Assembly: GCA_964437825.1 (NCBI GenBank)
Contig: CAYTIH010000021.1
Span: forward strand, 1 to 41,256
Direction: 5' to 3'
Origin: JBJFCE01 sp964437825
GTDB lineage: Bacteria; Bacillota; Clostridia; Lachnospirales; Lachnospiraceae
Length of the DNA: 41,256 bases
Shown here: piece by piece, positions 7,086 through 15,709 of the stretch
How positions within the stretch are numbered: position 1 is the stretch's first letter
Layout: every line of letters starts with the position of its first letter
Notes under the pieces: generated by a model
The model's database searches: none
Seen by the model: the letters and a program-made list of their open reading frames with translations, nothing else
Told to the model about the DNA's origin: nothing
Position numbers and translations under genes: made by a program

Positions 7086-8021
7086 TTACCGGCGTTTTAT
7101 ATGCTCATGCGTAAACAAATGATACTGGCAATATTCATAATTGCCCTCGCATTTAGAGCAGAAACGAAATTCCAGCGTCGGATCATCCTGCTCCGTCCTT
7201 CCGCAGATGGCACACTTATGTCTGGTTATGTTATTTGTCTGCTTTGCGGCGTGATGATATTCCATCTGACGTTTTACCTGTTTGGGTGTCCTGTACGTTT
7301 TGCCTCTCTTGGTCATCAGGAAGAAAATGACAAAATTAAGCAGGGATGCGCCGATGGAAAACGCATATAACCAGCCTCCCTCTATCATCTCCAGAACGAT
7401 CATGACTGCATAAACAATTCCCAGCCATTTTACCTTAATCGGAATGATAAACATCAGCAGTACCTGCATATTCGGATAGGTTGCCGCATAGGCAAGGAAA
7501 ATAGACATATTAATATAGTAGGTACTGAACAGTATATAAAATACCGGATATTGATATTCATAATAATAAGCCAGATAATAAAGCAATCCCTTTTCCTTGA
7601 TACCGGAAAGCTCTGAATACATGGATATTATCGTATCCGGGATCTCCTTGTTTGCATCATACAGATACCACGCAAGTCCGAAGCTTGCAAGCACCGTGAA
7701 TAAAATTCCTCCGAAAATATAAACATTAAAATAAAAAGTCCCCCATGTCCGCTCCAGACTTGTTCCGATGGAATAATAAAAGAACAGCATAAGCAGCAGG
7801 AAAAAGATATTATAACCGCTCGGCGGAATCAGGACCCAGCTGATGATACGCCATACCTGTCCTTTCATAATAGCAAAAGGATTCAGCGTCAGATAATGAA
7901 TAAAATCACTGTTCACCATCTGAATCACATACCCCGCCGCATAACATAAGATCAAATATAGAGACAGATTCGGCAGCGCGTATTTGCCGAATTTCCGTTC
8001 CATTTTATTCATAAATCCCAT
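7086..8021 (-). CDS. Rhomboid-like membrane protein with C-terminal zinc ribbon
   Basis: About 311 residues with six predicted membrane segments. Rhomboid-fold signs are the segment TLNPFAIMKGQVWRIISWVL, which carries the WR motif, and the following LERTWGTFYFNVY. The catalytic GxSG motif and the late-helix His of active rhomboids are not visible, so it is probably a non-proteolytic pseudo-rhomboid. The hydrophilic C-terminus carries CAICGR and CSKCEG, two CxxC pairs typical of a zinc ribbon, then His-rich HLFTHEHIK. Start uncertain: the frame is open to 8105. I chose 8021 (MGFMNKMERKFG) because the fold begins there and GAGAGG lies upstream, though 15 nt away. It heads a minus-strand run and is divergent from the activase gene. 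Confidence 0.78.
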   Translation of the reverse strand: MGFMNKMERKFGKYALPNLSLYLILCYAAGYVIQMVNSDFIHYLTLNPFAIMKGQVWRIISWVLIPPSGYNIFFLLLMLFFYYSIGTSLERTWGTFYFNVYIFGGILFTVLASFGLAWYLYDANKEIPDTIISMYSELSGIKEKGLLYYLAYYYEYQYPVFYILFSTYYINMSIFLAYAATYPNMQVLLMFIIPIKVKWLGIVYAVMIVLEMIEGGWLYAFSIGASLLNFVIFFLMTKRGKTYRTPKQVKRQMEYHHAAKQTNNITRHKCAICGRTEQDDPTLEFRFCSKCEGNYEYCQYHLFTHEHIKRR

Positions 8022-8207
8022 TTTTGTTTTACCGAACCTCTCTTTCAAAAATGATTGACCTACCTGATTACATATCTTATCATTCCGCCTGAAAAAAGTA
8101 AACATACGTACTTTTCTTCTTACCTGATTTGATATAATTTTAACATATTTTTGGATAAATTTAATAAAAATACCATTTTTTCTTATGATAATGTAGCTTG
8201 TTTCGGA

Positions 8208-8236
8208 TTGAACTTTTGAACAGCATATCGTATAAT
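8208..8236 (+). promoter_or_regulatory. Promoter of the activase fusion gene
   Basis: TTGAAC (8208-8213), a 17-nt spacer and TATAAT (8231-8236). The predicted transcript start near 8243 supports the downstream ATG at 8276 over an upstream in-frame ATG at 8198. The 254-nt divergent region 8022-8275 holds nothing else I can identify, apart from A/T-rich -10-like sequences on the minus strand. Confidence 0.75.
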
Positions 8237-8275
8237 GCCTTTGTATGCAAACGAATAAGGATTGGTGTTATACGT

Positions 8276-11200
8276 ATGAGCGAAAAAAAATATACCCTTG
8301 GTATTGATATTGGTTCTACAACAGTAAAAATTGCAATTCTCGACGACTCAAACAACATATTATTTTCGGATTACAGGCGGCACTTCGCCAATATCCGTGA
8401 AACTTTGAAAGAGCTTTTACAGGATGCTTATGACAAGCTTGGCAACCTGACCCTGCATCCGATGATCACAGGCTCCGGCGGACTGACTCTGGCAAACCAT
8501 CTCGGCGTACCCTTTAATCAGGAGGTAATCGCCGTCTCAACCGCTTTGCAGGAGTTTGCTCCCAAAACGGATGTTGCCATTGAGCTTGGCGGCGAAGATG
8601 CCAAAATCATCTATTTTGAAGGCGGCAACGTGGAACAGCGTATGAACGGTATCTGCGCGGGCGGTACCGGTTCTTTCATCGATCAGATGGCTTCCCTGCT
8701 CCAAACGGATGCAGCCGGGTTAAACGAATATGCAAAGAGCTACCATTCTCTTTATACCATTGCCGCCCGATGCGGTGTATTTGCAAAATCTGATATTCAG
8801 CCTCTGATTAATGAAGGCGCTACCAAAGAAGATCTTGCCGCTTCCATTTTCCAGGCGGTAGTCAATCAGACGATCTCCGGACTTGCCTGCGGCAAGCCCA
8901 TCCGCGGACATGTTGCGTTCCTTGGAGGGCCGCTGCACTTTCTTTCCGAATTAAAAGCAGCCTTCATCCGGACCTTAAAGCTGGACGAGGAACACATCAT
9001 AGATACCGACAACTCCCATCTCTTTGCAGCCATCGGTTCTGCCTTAAATGCAAAGGAAGATGTTTTTTTTACGATGGAAGCAATGGTGGCAAAGCTCTCC
9101 TCCGATATCAAAATGGAATTTGAAGTAGAGCGTATGGAGCCTTTATTTGCCTCCCAGGAGGAATATGATGCTTTCAGGGATCGTCACGAGCGCCACTGCG
9201 TCAAAACTGCCGAACTGAAAAGCTATAAAGGCAACTGCTATCTGGGTATTGACGCGGGTTCCACAACGACGAAGGTCGCACTGGTCGGCGAAGACGGCTC
9301 GTTGCTTTATTCTTTTTACAGCAATAATAACGGAAGTCCTTTAAAGACCTCCATAAAATCCATTCAGGAAATTTACAGCCTGCTTCCAAAGGAGGCCCGC
9401 ATCGTGCGCTCCTGCTCTACCGGTTACGGAGAAGCTCTGATCAAGGCTGCTTTCCTGCTTGACGACGGCGAAGTAGAAACCGTTGCGCATTACTATGCCG
9501 CTGCATTCTTTGATCCCCAGGTTGACTGTATCCTGGATATCGGCGGTCAGGATATGAAGTGCATTAAAATCAAAAATCAGACGGTTGACAGCGTTCAGTT
9601 AAACGAGGCCTGCTCCTCCGGATGCGGCTCCTTTATCGAAACCTTTGCAAAATCTTTAAATTACAGTGTTCAGGACTTTGCAAAGGCTGCATTGTTTGCC
9701 GAGCATCCGATTGATCTTGGCACCCGTTGTACCGTATTTATGAATTCCAAGGTAAAACAGGCCCAGAAGGAAGGCGCTTCCGTTTCCGATATTTCCGCCG
9801 GACTTGCTTATTCTGTAATCAAAAACGCATTATTTAAGGTAATCAAAGTATCCGATGCTTCCGATCTGGGTAAGCAGATCGTGGTACAGGGCGGTACTTT
9901 CTACAACGATGCGGTTCTTCGCAGCTTTGAGAAAATTGCCGGCTGTGAAGCGATCCGTCCGGATATCGCAGGCATCATGGGCGCTTTCGGAGCAGCCCTT
10001 GTTGCAAGGGAGCGTTACAGCGAGGGTTATCAGACCGCCATGCTGTCCATTGACCAGATTAATACACTGGAATTTACTACCAGCATGGCAAAATGTCAGG
10101 GCTGTACCAACAACTGCCGTCTGACCATTAACAAATTCTCCGGCGGACGCCAGTTTATCACAGGAAACCGCTGTGAGCGCGGTCTCGGAAAACAGAAAAA
10201 CGAGCACAATGTACCAAATCTCTTTGAATATAAATTAAGCCGCCTTTTCGGCTATGAACCGCTCTCCCCTGACAAGGCGACACGCGGAACGGTCGGTATT
10301 CCGAGAGTCTTAAATATGTATGAGAACTATCCGTTCTGGTTTACCTTCTTTACTAAGCTGGGCTACCGTGTAGTACTATCCCCAAGCTCCAACAGAAAGA
10401 TTTACGAGCTGGGCATTGAGTCCATCCCAAGCGAATCGGAATGTTATCCTGCCAAGCTTGCCCATGGACATATCATGTGGCTCATCGGTCAGAATGTGGA
10501 TTTTATCTTCTATCCGGCATTGTTTTATGAACGAAACGAATTTCCGGATGCAAATAATCACTACAACTGCCCCATCGTTACTTCTTATTCTGAAAATATC
10601 AAGAATAACGTGGAGGAAATCGGAAGAGGTGACGTCCGCTTCCGAAACCCTTTCATGGCGTTTACCAATGAGGAAACCATCAGCAGTCAGCTGATCAAAG
10701 AGTTTACGGAGCTGAAGCCCGCCGATATTAAAGCGGCCGTACATGATGCCTGGTTAGAGCTTGATGCTGCCAGAAAGGATATGCAGAAAAAAGGGGAGGA
10801 AACCCTTGCCTGGTTAAAGGAACACAACAAACGGGGCATTGTACTCGCAGGACGTCCCTATCATGCGGATCCGGAAATCAATCACGGTATTCCCGAATTG
10901 ATCAATTCCTATGATATCGCTGTTTTAACGGAGGATTCCATCTCCCACCTGGCAAAGCCGGAGCGTCCGCTCATCGTTTCCGATCAGTGGATGTATCATT
11001 CCAGACTGTATGCGGCGGCAAGCTACGTAAAAACCGTGGATAATCTGGACCTGATTCAGCTAAACTCCTTTGGCTGCGGACTGGACGCCGTTACCACCGA
11101 TCAGGTTAATGATATTTTAACCGGTTCGGGCAAAATTTATACCTGTTTAAAGATTGATGAGGTCAATAATCTGGGCGCTGCGAGAATTCGTATCCGTTCG

Positions 11201-12511
11201 CTCCTTTCCGCGATCCGCGTACGGGAAAGCAAGCACCAGACCAGAGAAATCAAAAGCTCCGCACTGCACCGCGTTCTGTTTACGGAAGAAATGCGCCGGG
11301 AATATACCATTCTCTGTCCGCAGATGTCGCCGATTCACTTCGGCTTATTGCAGGCTGCCTTTAATAAATGCGGCTACCATCTGGAGGTTATGGATAATGA
11401 CGGACGTCAGGCAGTGGATGTGGGCCTGAAATATGTCAATAATGATGCATGTTATCCTTCCCTGATGGTAGTCGGACAGATCATGTCGGCCGTTCTGTCC
11501 GGCAAATATGATACCCACAAGCTGGCGTTTGTCATGTCCCAGACCGGAGGAGGCTGCCGTGCGACCAACTATATCGGTTTTATCAGACGTGCGCTTGCCA
11601 AAGCGGGCTATGATTACATTCCGGTGATCTCCATTAACTTATCCAAGCTTGAGAGTAATCCGGGCTTTAAAATCAATGCAGATATGATGTTACGCGCCGT
11701 CTACGCCGTTACTCTCGGCGATCTGTTCATGCGCTGCGTTTACCGGATGCGCCCTTATGAGGCAGTTCCCGGTTCCGTCAACAAGCTGCATCGGGAATGG
11801 GAAGCAAAATGCGAAAAGCTTGTAACAGCCGATCATATTTCATATCGGAAATTTAAACAGATGTGCCGTGATATTGTTCATGCTTTTGACAATATTCCCA
11901 TCACGGATGAAGCAAAGCCCAAGGTCGGCGTTGTCGGAGAAATTCTGGTAAAATTCATGCCGGCTGCAAATAACCATCTGGTGGAGCTTTTGGAATCCGA
12001 AGGCGCAGAGGCCGTTGTCCCTGATTTGATGGATTTCATGCTCTACTGCTTCTACAACCAGATTTACAAGGCGGAAAATCTCGGAACCAGCCAAAAAGCG
12101 GCAACGCTTTCAAAGCTCGGTATCTGGGCAATCCAGAAATTCCGCGGTACCGCTGCGAAGGAGCTTATCAAGAGTAAGCACTTTGATCCGCCCGCCAATA
12201 TCTATGATACCGTAGAGAATGCAAAAAACATTGTTTCCATCGGCAATCAAACCGGTGAGGGCTGGTTTTTGACCGGAGAAATGCTGGAATTGATTCACGG
12301 CGGTACGCCGAATATCGTCTGCACACAGCCCTTTGGCTGTCTGCCGAACCATGTTGTCGGTAAAGGCGTTATCAAGGAGCTGCGCAGGCAATATCCGCAG
12401 TCCAATATTGTGGCAATCGATTACGACCCCGGCGCCAGTGAGGTGAATCAGTTAAACCGTATCAAACTGATGCTGTCCACGGCCCAGAAAAATTTAAAGA
12501 AAACGCAGTAA
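8276..12511 (+). CDS. Giant acyl-CoA dehydratase activase-like fusion (two BadF/HgdC ATPase domains plus DUF2229 and HgdB-like region)
   Basis: A 1411-residue protein of the BadF/BadG/BcrA/BcrD ATPase family. ATPase domain 1 (about 6-265) has GIDIGSTTVK, LGGEDAK and the cluster cysteines C127 (CAGGTGSF) and C166 (RCGVFAKS). Domain 2 (about 320-580) repeats this: GIDAGSTTTK, DIGGQDMK, C446 (CSSGCGSF) and C485 (RCTVFMNS). A four-Cys cluster (C607, C610, C614, C633) follows, then a DUF2229-like part with ESECYPAKLAHGH and a C-terminal HgdB-like part with NNDACYPSLMV and QTGGGCRATNY. HgdC-type activases use ATP to fire electrons into 2-hydroxyacyl-CoA dehydratases. Here activase-like and dehydratase-like parts share one chain, a recognised Firmicutes architecture whose substrate is unknown to me. 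It is monocistronic and the only plus-strand gene. Confidence 0.9.
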   Translation: MSEKKYTLGIDIGSTTVKIAILDDSNNILFSDYRRHFANIRETLKELLQDAYDKLGNLTLHPMITGSGGLTLANHLGVPFNQEVIAVSTALQEFAPKTDVAIELGGEDAKIIYFEGGNVEQRMNGICAGGTGSFIDQMASLLQTDAAGLNEYAKSYHSLYTIAARCGVFAKSDIQPLINEGATKEDLAASIFQAVVNQTISGLACGKPIRGHVAFLGGPLHFLSELKAAFIRTLKLDEEHIIDTDNSHLFAAIGSALNAKEDVFFTMEAMVAKLSSDIKMEFEVERMEPLFASQEEYDAFRDRHERHCVKTAELKSYKGNCYLGIDAGSTTTKVALVGEDGSLLYSFYSNNNGSPLKTSIKSIQEIYSLLPKEARIVRSCSTGYGEALIKAAFLLDDGEVETVAHYYAAAFFDPQVDCILDIGGQDMKCIKIKNQTVDSVQLNEACSSGCGSFIETFAKSLNYSVQDFAKAALFAEHPIDLGTRCTVFMNSKVKQAQKEGASVSDISAGLAYSVIKNALFKVIKVSDASDLGKQIVVQGGTFYNDAVLRSFEKIAGCEAIRPDIAGIMGAFGAALVARERYSEGYQTAMLSIDQINTLEFTTSMAKCQGCTNNCRLTINKFSGGRQFITGNRCERGLGKQKNEHNVPNLFEYKLSRLFGYEPLSPDKATRGTVGIPRVLNMYENYPFWFTFFTKLGYRVVLSPSSNRKIYELGIESIPSESECYPAKLAHGHIMWLIGQNVDFIFYPALFYERNEFPDANNHYNCPIVTSYSENIKNNVEEIGRGDVRFRNPFMAFTNEETISSQLIKEFTELKPADIKAAVHDAWLELDAARKDMQKKGEETLAWLKEHNKRGIVLAGRPYHADPEINHGIPELINSYDIAVLTEDSISHLAKPERPLIVSDQWMYHSRLYAAASYVKTVDNLDLIQLNSFGCGLDAVTTDQVNDILTGSGKIYTCLKIDEVNNLGAARIRIRSLLSAIRVRESKHQTREIKSSALHRVLFTEEMRREYTILCPQMSPIHFGLLQAAFNKCGYHLEVMDNDGRQAVDVGLKYVNNDACYPSLMVVGQIMSAVLSGKYDTHKLAFVMSQTGGGCRATNYIGFIRRALAKAGYDYIPVISINLSKLESNPGFKINADMMLRAVYAVTLGDLFMRCVYRMRPYEAVPGSVNKLHREWEAKCEKLVTADHISYRKFKQMCRDIVHAFDNIPITDEAKPKVGVVGEILVKFMPAANNHLVELLESEGAEAVVPDLMDFMLYCFYNQIYKAENLGTSQKAATLSKLGIWAIQKFRGTAAKELIKSKHFDPPANIYDTVENAKNIVSIGNQTGEGWFLTGEMLELIHGGTPNIVCTQPFGCLPNHVVGKGVIKELRRQYPQSNIVAIDYDPGASEVNQLNRIKLMLSTAQKNLKKTQ

Positions 12512-12547
12512 AATCAAAGAAACATTCTATTATTCTATTCACAGCAG

Positions 12548-12588
12548 TTCAGCCTTTGGAGTTTCATACAAAAAACCCAAAGGCTGAA
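12548..12588. terminator. Inverted repeat between convergent genes, possible bidirectional terminator
   Basis: TTCAGCCTTTGG (12548-12559) pairs perfectly over 12 bp with CCAAAGGCTGAA (12577-12588) around a 17-nt loop. It lies between the stops of the activase gene and the PTS gene. Neither side has a strong U-tract, so termination would depend mostly on the stem. The rest of 12512-12679 shows nothing else. Confidence 0.5.
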
Positions 12589-12679
12589 TGAAAGTTAAAA
12601 AGCATCCCTTCCTCAGAATCCGCAGCATTTCTTGATCCCATGGCTTCATAAGCTCCCGAACGGCTGCCGATCGAATCCG

Positions 12680-14884
12680 CTATTCACAGATATCCACGGA
12701 AAAGAGAACTTCCCCAGCCCGGATTTCTCCGTCCTTCATCAGTCGTATCTTCTGATTTTCCTCAAGCTCTGTGCAGATAACCGGCGTAACAATGGAGGAC
12801 GCTTTTTCTTTCAGCAAATTCAAGTTCAGTTTCATCATCGGCTCGCCTTTTTTTACCTTCTGTCCGCTTTCCACCATCACTTCAAAGCCTTCCCCGTTCA
12901 GCTTCACAGTATCAATTCCGACATGGATCAGAAGACTGATGCCGGAATCCGTTTGAAAACCAATGGCATGCTTTGTTTCAAAAACAAAGCTGACCTCTCC
13001 ATCCTCCGGCGCTTTTACAACCGTATCCGTCGGCGTTACCACAGCGCCGTCTCCCATCATTTTTCCCGCAAAAGCTTCATCGGGAGCCGTTTCAAGAGCC
13101 GCTGCAATTCCTGTGATCGGGCTTGCAATCGGAATCGTTTTGACTACTTTGCTCCATTTCCCGTTTCGTTTTTCGCCTGCTTCGGATGCACCGTTGCTGC
13201 TTTCTTCTTCGTCCGCGCCGTTTGCGCCGCTGTCCTTTTCATCCCAATCATGATCCGGAGCCTTTTCCAGATAGTCCTCCAGATTTGATTTAATCACAGT
13301 GACATTCGGACCATAGATCACCTGTACCCCGTTTCCTTTATATACGACGCCGGATGCTCCCGTCGACTTTAGCAATGCATTGTCAACAAGCTTCGCGTTA
13401 TGAACCGTACAGCGAAGTCTTGTGGCGCAGCAGTCCACATCGCTGATATTTCCCTTTCCGCCAAGTCCTTTTGTAATCGCCCGACTGACGGAATCCGAGC
13501 TGCTCTCTCCGGATTCATTTATACCTTTTCCTTCCCTGTGCGCGTTAACATCCGCTTTTGTATACAATTTTGTTTCGATATCGTCATCTTCCCTTCCCGG
13601 TGTCTTAAATTGAAATTTCCTGATCAGGAATTTAAATATAAAATAATACAGGAAGAAGTATAGGATACCCACAGGAATGATTCTCAGCCAGCTTGTCTTT
13701 TCGTTTCCCTGTAAGATACCGAACAAAAAGAGATCCAAAAAGCCGCCCGAAAAGGTCAGACCTACCGCAATATTAAGCATATGCGCAATCATGTATGCAG
13801 AGCCGGCCAATATCACCTGCACAGCAAATAATGCCGGCGCAACAAACAGGAACGAAAATTCCAAAGGTTCCGTAATCCCCGTCAGCATACATGCCAATGA
13901 CGCGGACAAAAGCAGTCCTCCCGCCGCCTTCTTTTTTTCGGGCTTTGCGCATTGGTACATGGCCAGCGCCGCACCCGGCAAGCCAAAGATCATGAAAATA
14001 AATTCACCGGAAAAATATCTCGTTGCATCCGCGCTGAAGTGAGTCACGTTGGCGGAGTCCGCAAGCTGCGCAAAGAAGATATTCTGTCCGCCCTGTACCA
14101 TCTGCCCCGCAACCTCCATGGTACCGCCGACTGCAGTCTGCCAAAACGGCATGTAAAAAACATGATGCAGGCCAAACGGAATCAGCGCTCTCTTAATCAG
14201 TCCGAAAATCAGGGTTCCCAGATATCCGCTTCCTGTTACCAGCCCGCCAAGCGCATATATTCCGGTCTGCACCCATGGCCAGACAAAATACAGCAATATT
14301 CCTACAAACATATAAACCAGAGTGGAAATGATCGGAACAAATCTGGTTCCTCCGAAAAAGGACAATGCATTCGGAAACACAACCTTATAAAAACGATTAT
14401 GCAGCGCCGCCACTCCAAGTCCCACAATAATGCCGCCAAACACGCCCATCTGCAGGGTCGGTATTCCGCATGCAGAAGCAATCGTTCCCTCTAAAACATC
14501 ATCCGCAATCTCACCGCTTTCCAAAAGTTTGCCGCCAATCACCAGCATTGCATTGATCGCGGTATTCATGACAAAATATGCAATCACGGCAGACAGTGCC
14601 GCTACTTCTTTTTCTTTCTTGGCCATTCCGATTGCAACACCCACCGCAAAGATCAGCGGCAGATTATCAAATACGGCGCTTCCGACCTTATTCATGATCA
14701 CAAGCAGTGCATGAAGAACCGTTCCATCTCCCAGAATTCTGCCAAGCCCATATGTGGCAATCGTTGTTTCATTGGTAAAGGAACTCCCGATTCCAAGCAA
14801 AAGCCCCGCAACCGGAAGAATGGCAATCGGCAGCATAAAGCTTCTCCCGACCCGCTGCAAAACACCAAATATTTTTTCTTTCAT
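12680..14884 (-). CDS. PTS glucose/N-acetylglucosamine-type permease, EIICBA
   Basis: A 734-residue fused sugar permease. The membrane IIC domain (1-425) has ten or so hydrophobic segments and the substrate-loop signature GITEPLEFSFLFVAP at 336-350. The IIB domain (about 465-545) carries the phosphorylatable Cys486 in DCCATRLR. The IIA domain (about 595-734) carries H639 (KHAIGF) and the phosphorylated H654 in HVGIDTV. The protein imports and phosphorylates a hexose using PEP through HPr. Glucose versus N-acetylglucosamine cannot be settled from motifs, so I give no symbol. Asp/Glu/Ser-rich linkers join the domains. AAAGGAGA (14892-14899) precedes the ATG. A strong hairpin-U structure starts just 29 nt upstream of the ATG and suggests leader control. 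Confidence 0.95.
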   Translation of the reverse strand: MKEKIFGVLQRVGRSFMLPIAILPVAGLLLGIGSSFTNETTIATYGLGRILGDGTVLHALLVIMNKVGSAVFDNLPLIFAVGVAIGMAKKEKEVAALSAVIAYFVMNTAINAMLVIGGKLLESGEIADDVLEGTIASACGIPTLQMGVFGGIIVGLGVAALHNRFYKVVFPNALSFFGGTRFVPIISTLVYMFVGILLYFVWPWVQTGIYALGGLVTGSGYLGTLIFGLIKRALIPFGLHHVFYMPFWQTAVGGTMEVAGQMVQGGQNIFFAQLADSANVTHFSADATRYFSGEFIFMIFGLPGAALAMYQCAKPEKKKAAGGLLLSASLACMLTGITEPLEFSFLFVAPALFAVQVILAGSAYMIAHMLNIAVGLTFSGGFLDLFLFGILQGNEKTSWLRIIPVGILYFFLYYFIFKFLIRKFQFKTPGREDDDIETKLYTKADVNAHREGKGINESGESSSDSVSRAITKGLGGKGNISDVDCCATRLRCTVHNAKLVDNALLKSTGASGVVYKGNGVQVIYGPNVTVIKSNLEDYLEKAPDHDWDEKDSGANGADEEESSNGASEAGEKRNGKWSKVVKTIPIASPITGIAAALETAPDEAFAGKMMGDGAVVTPTDTVVKAPEDGEVSFVFETKHAIGFQTDSGISLLIHVGIDTVKLNGEGFEVMVESGQKVKKGEPMMKLNLNLLKEKASSIVTPVICTELEENQKIRLMKDGEIRAGEVLFSVDICE

Positions 14885-14912
14885 CTCGTAATCTCCTTTG
14901 GTTTCACATTAA

Positions 14913-14966
14913 AAAAGGCATTTCCATACATAGCGTTTCAATCTGCTATGTATGGAAATGCTTTTT
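14913..14966. promoter_or_regulatory. Perfect 17-bp hairpin with U-tracts in the PTS gene leader
   Basis: GCTATGTATGGAAATGC (14945-14961) pairs perfectly with 14918-14934 around a 10-nt loop, and flanking A/T runs extend the stem. On the minus strand it is followed by six U residues, so it looks like an intrinsic terminator, and it also has a U5 on the plus side. It lies between the stop of the ATP-grasp gene and the PTS ATG at 14884. The remaining gap is too short for another promoter, so PTS transcription must pass through it. Confidence 0.8.
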
Positions 14967-14993
14967 ATAATAACATACGAATTCTTGATTCAA
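14964..14993 (-). promoter_or_regulatory. Possible promoter of the PTS permease gene
   Basis: TTGAAT (14988-14993), an 18-nt spacer and TATAAA (14964-14969). The predicted start, near 14957, is inside the first arm of the hairpin at 14913-14966. The -10 box overlaps the flanking A/T extension of the stem. Confidence 0.45.
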
Positions 14994-14998
14994 AATAT

Positions 14999-15565
14999 TC
15001 AGTTGACTGCAAAATATTTTTCATTATTCCTCGTGACTGCGGGCGGTATAGTCATACGAAGCAGCTTCGCATAATTTCTGTTATCCTCTATATGCATCTT
15101 TTCAAATGTTTTGGGACTGCTTTTTCTGCAAATTTCTCTGGCAATCATCGGATAAGAAGCCCCGGAAGGAATCCGCAGATTGTCCTCCAATATGTACCAT
15201 TCCTTATTTTTGCCTTGGACCAGATCAATACCGGAAATATGACTGTAGATTCCCTTGGGAGGCAGAACGCCCTCACACTGTGCAAGATATCCGCTTCCGG
15301 CATATACAAATTCCTCAGGAACTACATGATCTCTGATAATTTTCTTATCACCGTAGATATCTTTGATAAAAAGATTTAAGGCCGTGACCCGCTGCTTTAA
15401 GCCCTTTTCCAAATACGCAAATTCCTCTTTTTCAATAATTCTGGGAATCGCATCAAACGGAAAAAGCTGCTCTCTAAACTCATTGTTCTTATAAATACCG
15501 AACTTCACACCGTATCTGGCAAGCAGTTCATTCACGGTATCCGCATGAGCAAACAATTCTTCCAT
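14999..15565 (-). CDS. Truncated circularly permuted type-2 ATP-grasp protein
   Basis: A 188-residue protein. The central part matches the N-terminal half of circularly permuted ATP-grasp (DUF404-type) proteins: FDAIPRIIEKEEFAYLEKGL, KQRVTALNLFIKDIYGDKKI, then a VVPEEFV segment, IYSHISGIDLVQG and the nucleotide-site stretch YILEDNLRIPSGASYP. Family members are normally about 450-500 residues. This one stops soon after TIPPAVTRNN, and the second half is not found in any frame downstream. It is either a decayed remnant or a single-domain version. Catalysis is doubtful without the C-terminal half. GGAGG lies 7 nt before the ATG at 15565; an ATG two codons earlier is too close to it. It has its own promoter and a hairpin leader. 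Confidence 0.7.
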   Translation of the reverse strand: MEELFAHADTVNELLARYGVKFGIYKNNEFREQLFPFDAIPRIIEKEEFAYLEKGLKQRVTALNLFIKDIYGDKKIIRDHVVPEEFVYAGSGYLAQCEGVLPPKGIYSHISGIDLVQGKNKEWYILEDNLRIPSGASYPMIAREICRKSSPKTFEKMHIEDNRNYAKLLRMTIPPAVTRNNEKYFAVN

Positions 15566-15598
15566 ATTCATTCCTCCAGTCCTTGCTGTGTCATAACG

Positions 15599-15638
15599 CA
15601 AACAAAGGCGCTTTGCTTTCGCAAAACGCCTTTGTTTG
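15599..15638. promoter_or_regulatory. Leader hairpin of the ATP-grasp gene
   Basis: CAAACAAAGGCG (15599-15610) pairs perfectly with CGCCTTTGTTTG (15627-15638), and inner bases add further pairs around a small loop. It starts where the predicted minus-strand transcript starts and ends 33 nt before the ATG. It could alternatively be the terminator of the kinase gene, though it has no clean U-tract. Confidence 0.65.
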
Positions 15639-15644
15639 AATGCT

Positions 15645-15674
15645 ATTATACTGCCTTTTCCTATCCGGAGTCAA
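15645..15674 (-). promoter_or_regulatory. Promoter of the ATP-grasp gene
   Basis: TTGACT (15669-15674), an 18-nt spacer and TATAAT (15645-15650). The transcript would start near 15638, the first base of the leader hairpin. Confidence 0.65.
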
Positions 15675-15709
15675 CTACTTTTTAAGACAGTCGACACACC
15701 GTTTCTCTG

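Noticed and set aside
12632..13288. A 218-codon plus-strand frame opposite the PTS IIA/IIB domains
   Set aside because: Antisense to conserved active-site motifs; Phe/Arg/His-rich composition typical of a shadow frame.
14885..15010. Classical RAT antiterminator site for a GlcT/LicT protein upstream of the PTS gene
   Set aside because: The consensus RAT sequence was not found, although the hairpin itself is consistent with conditional termination.
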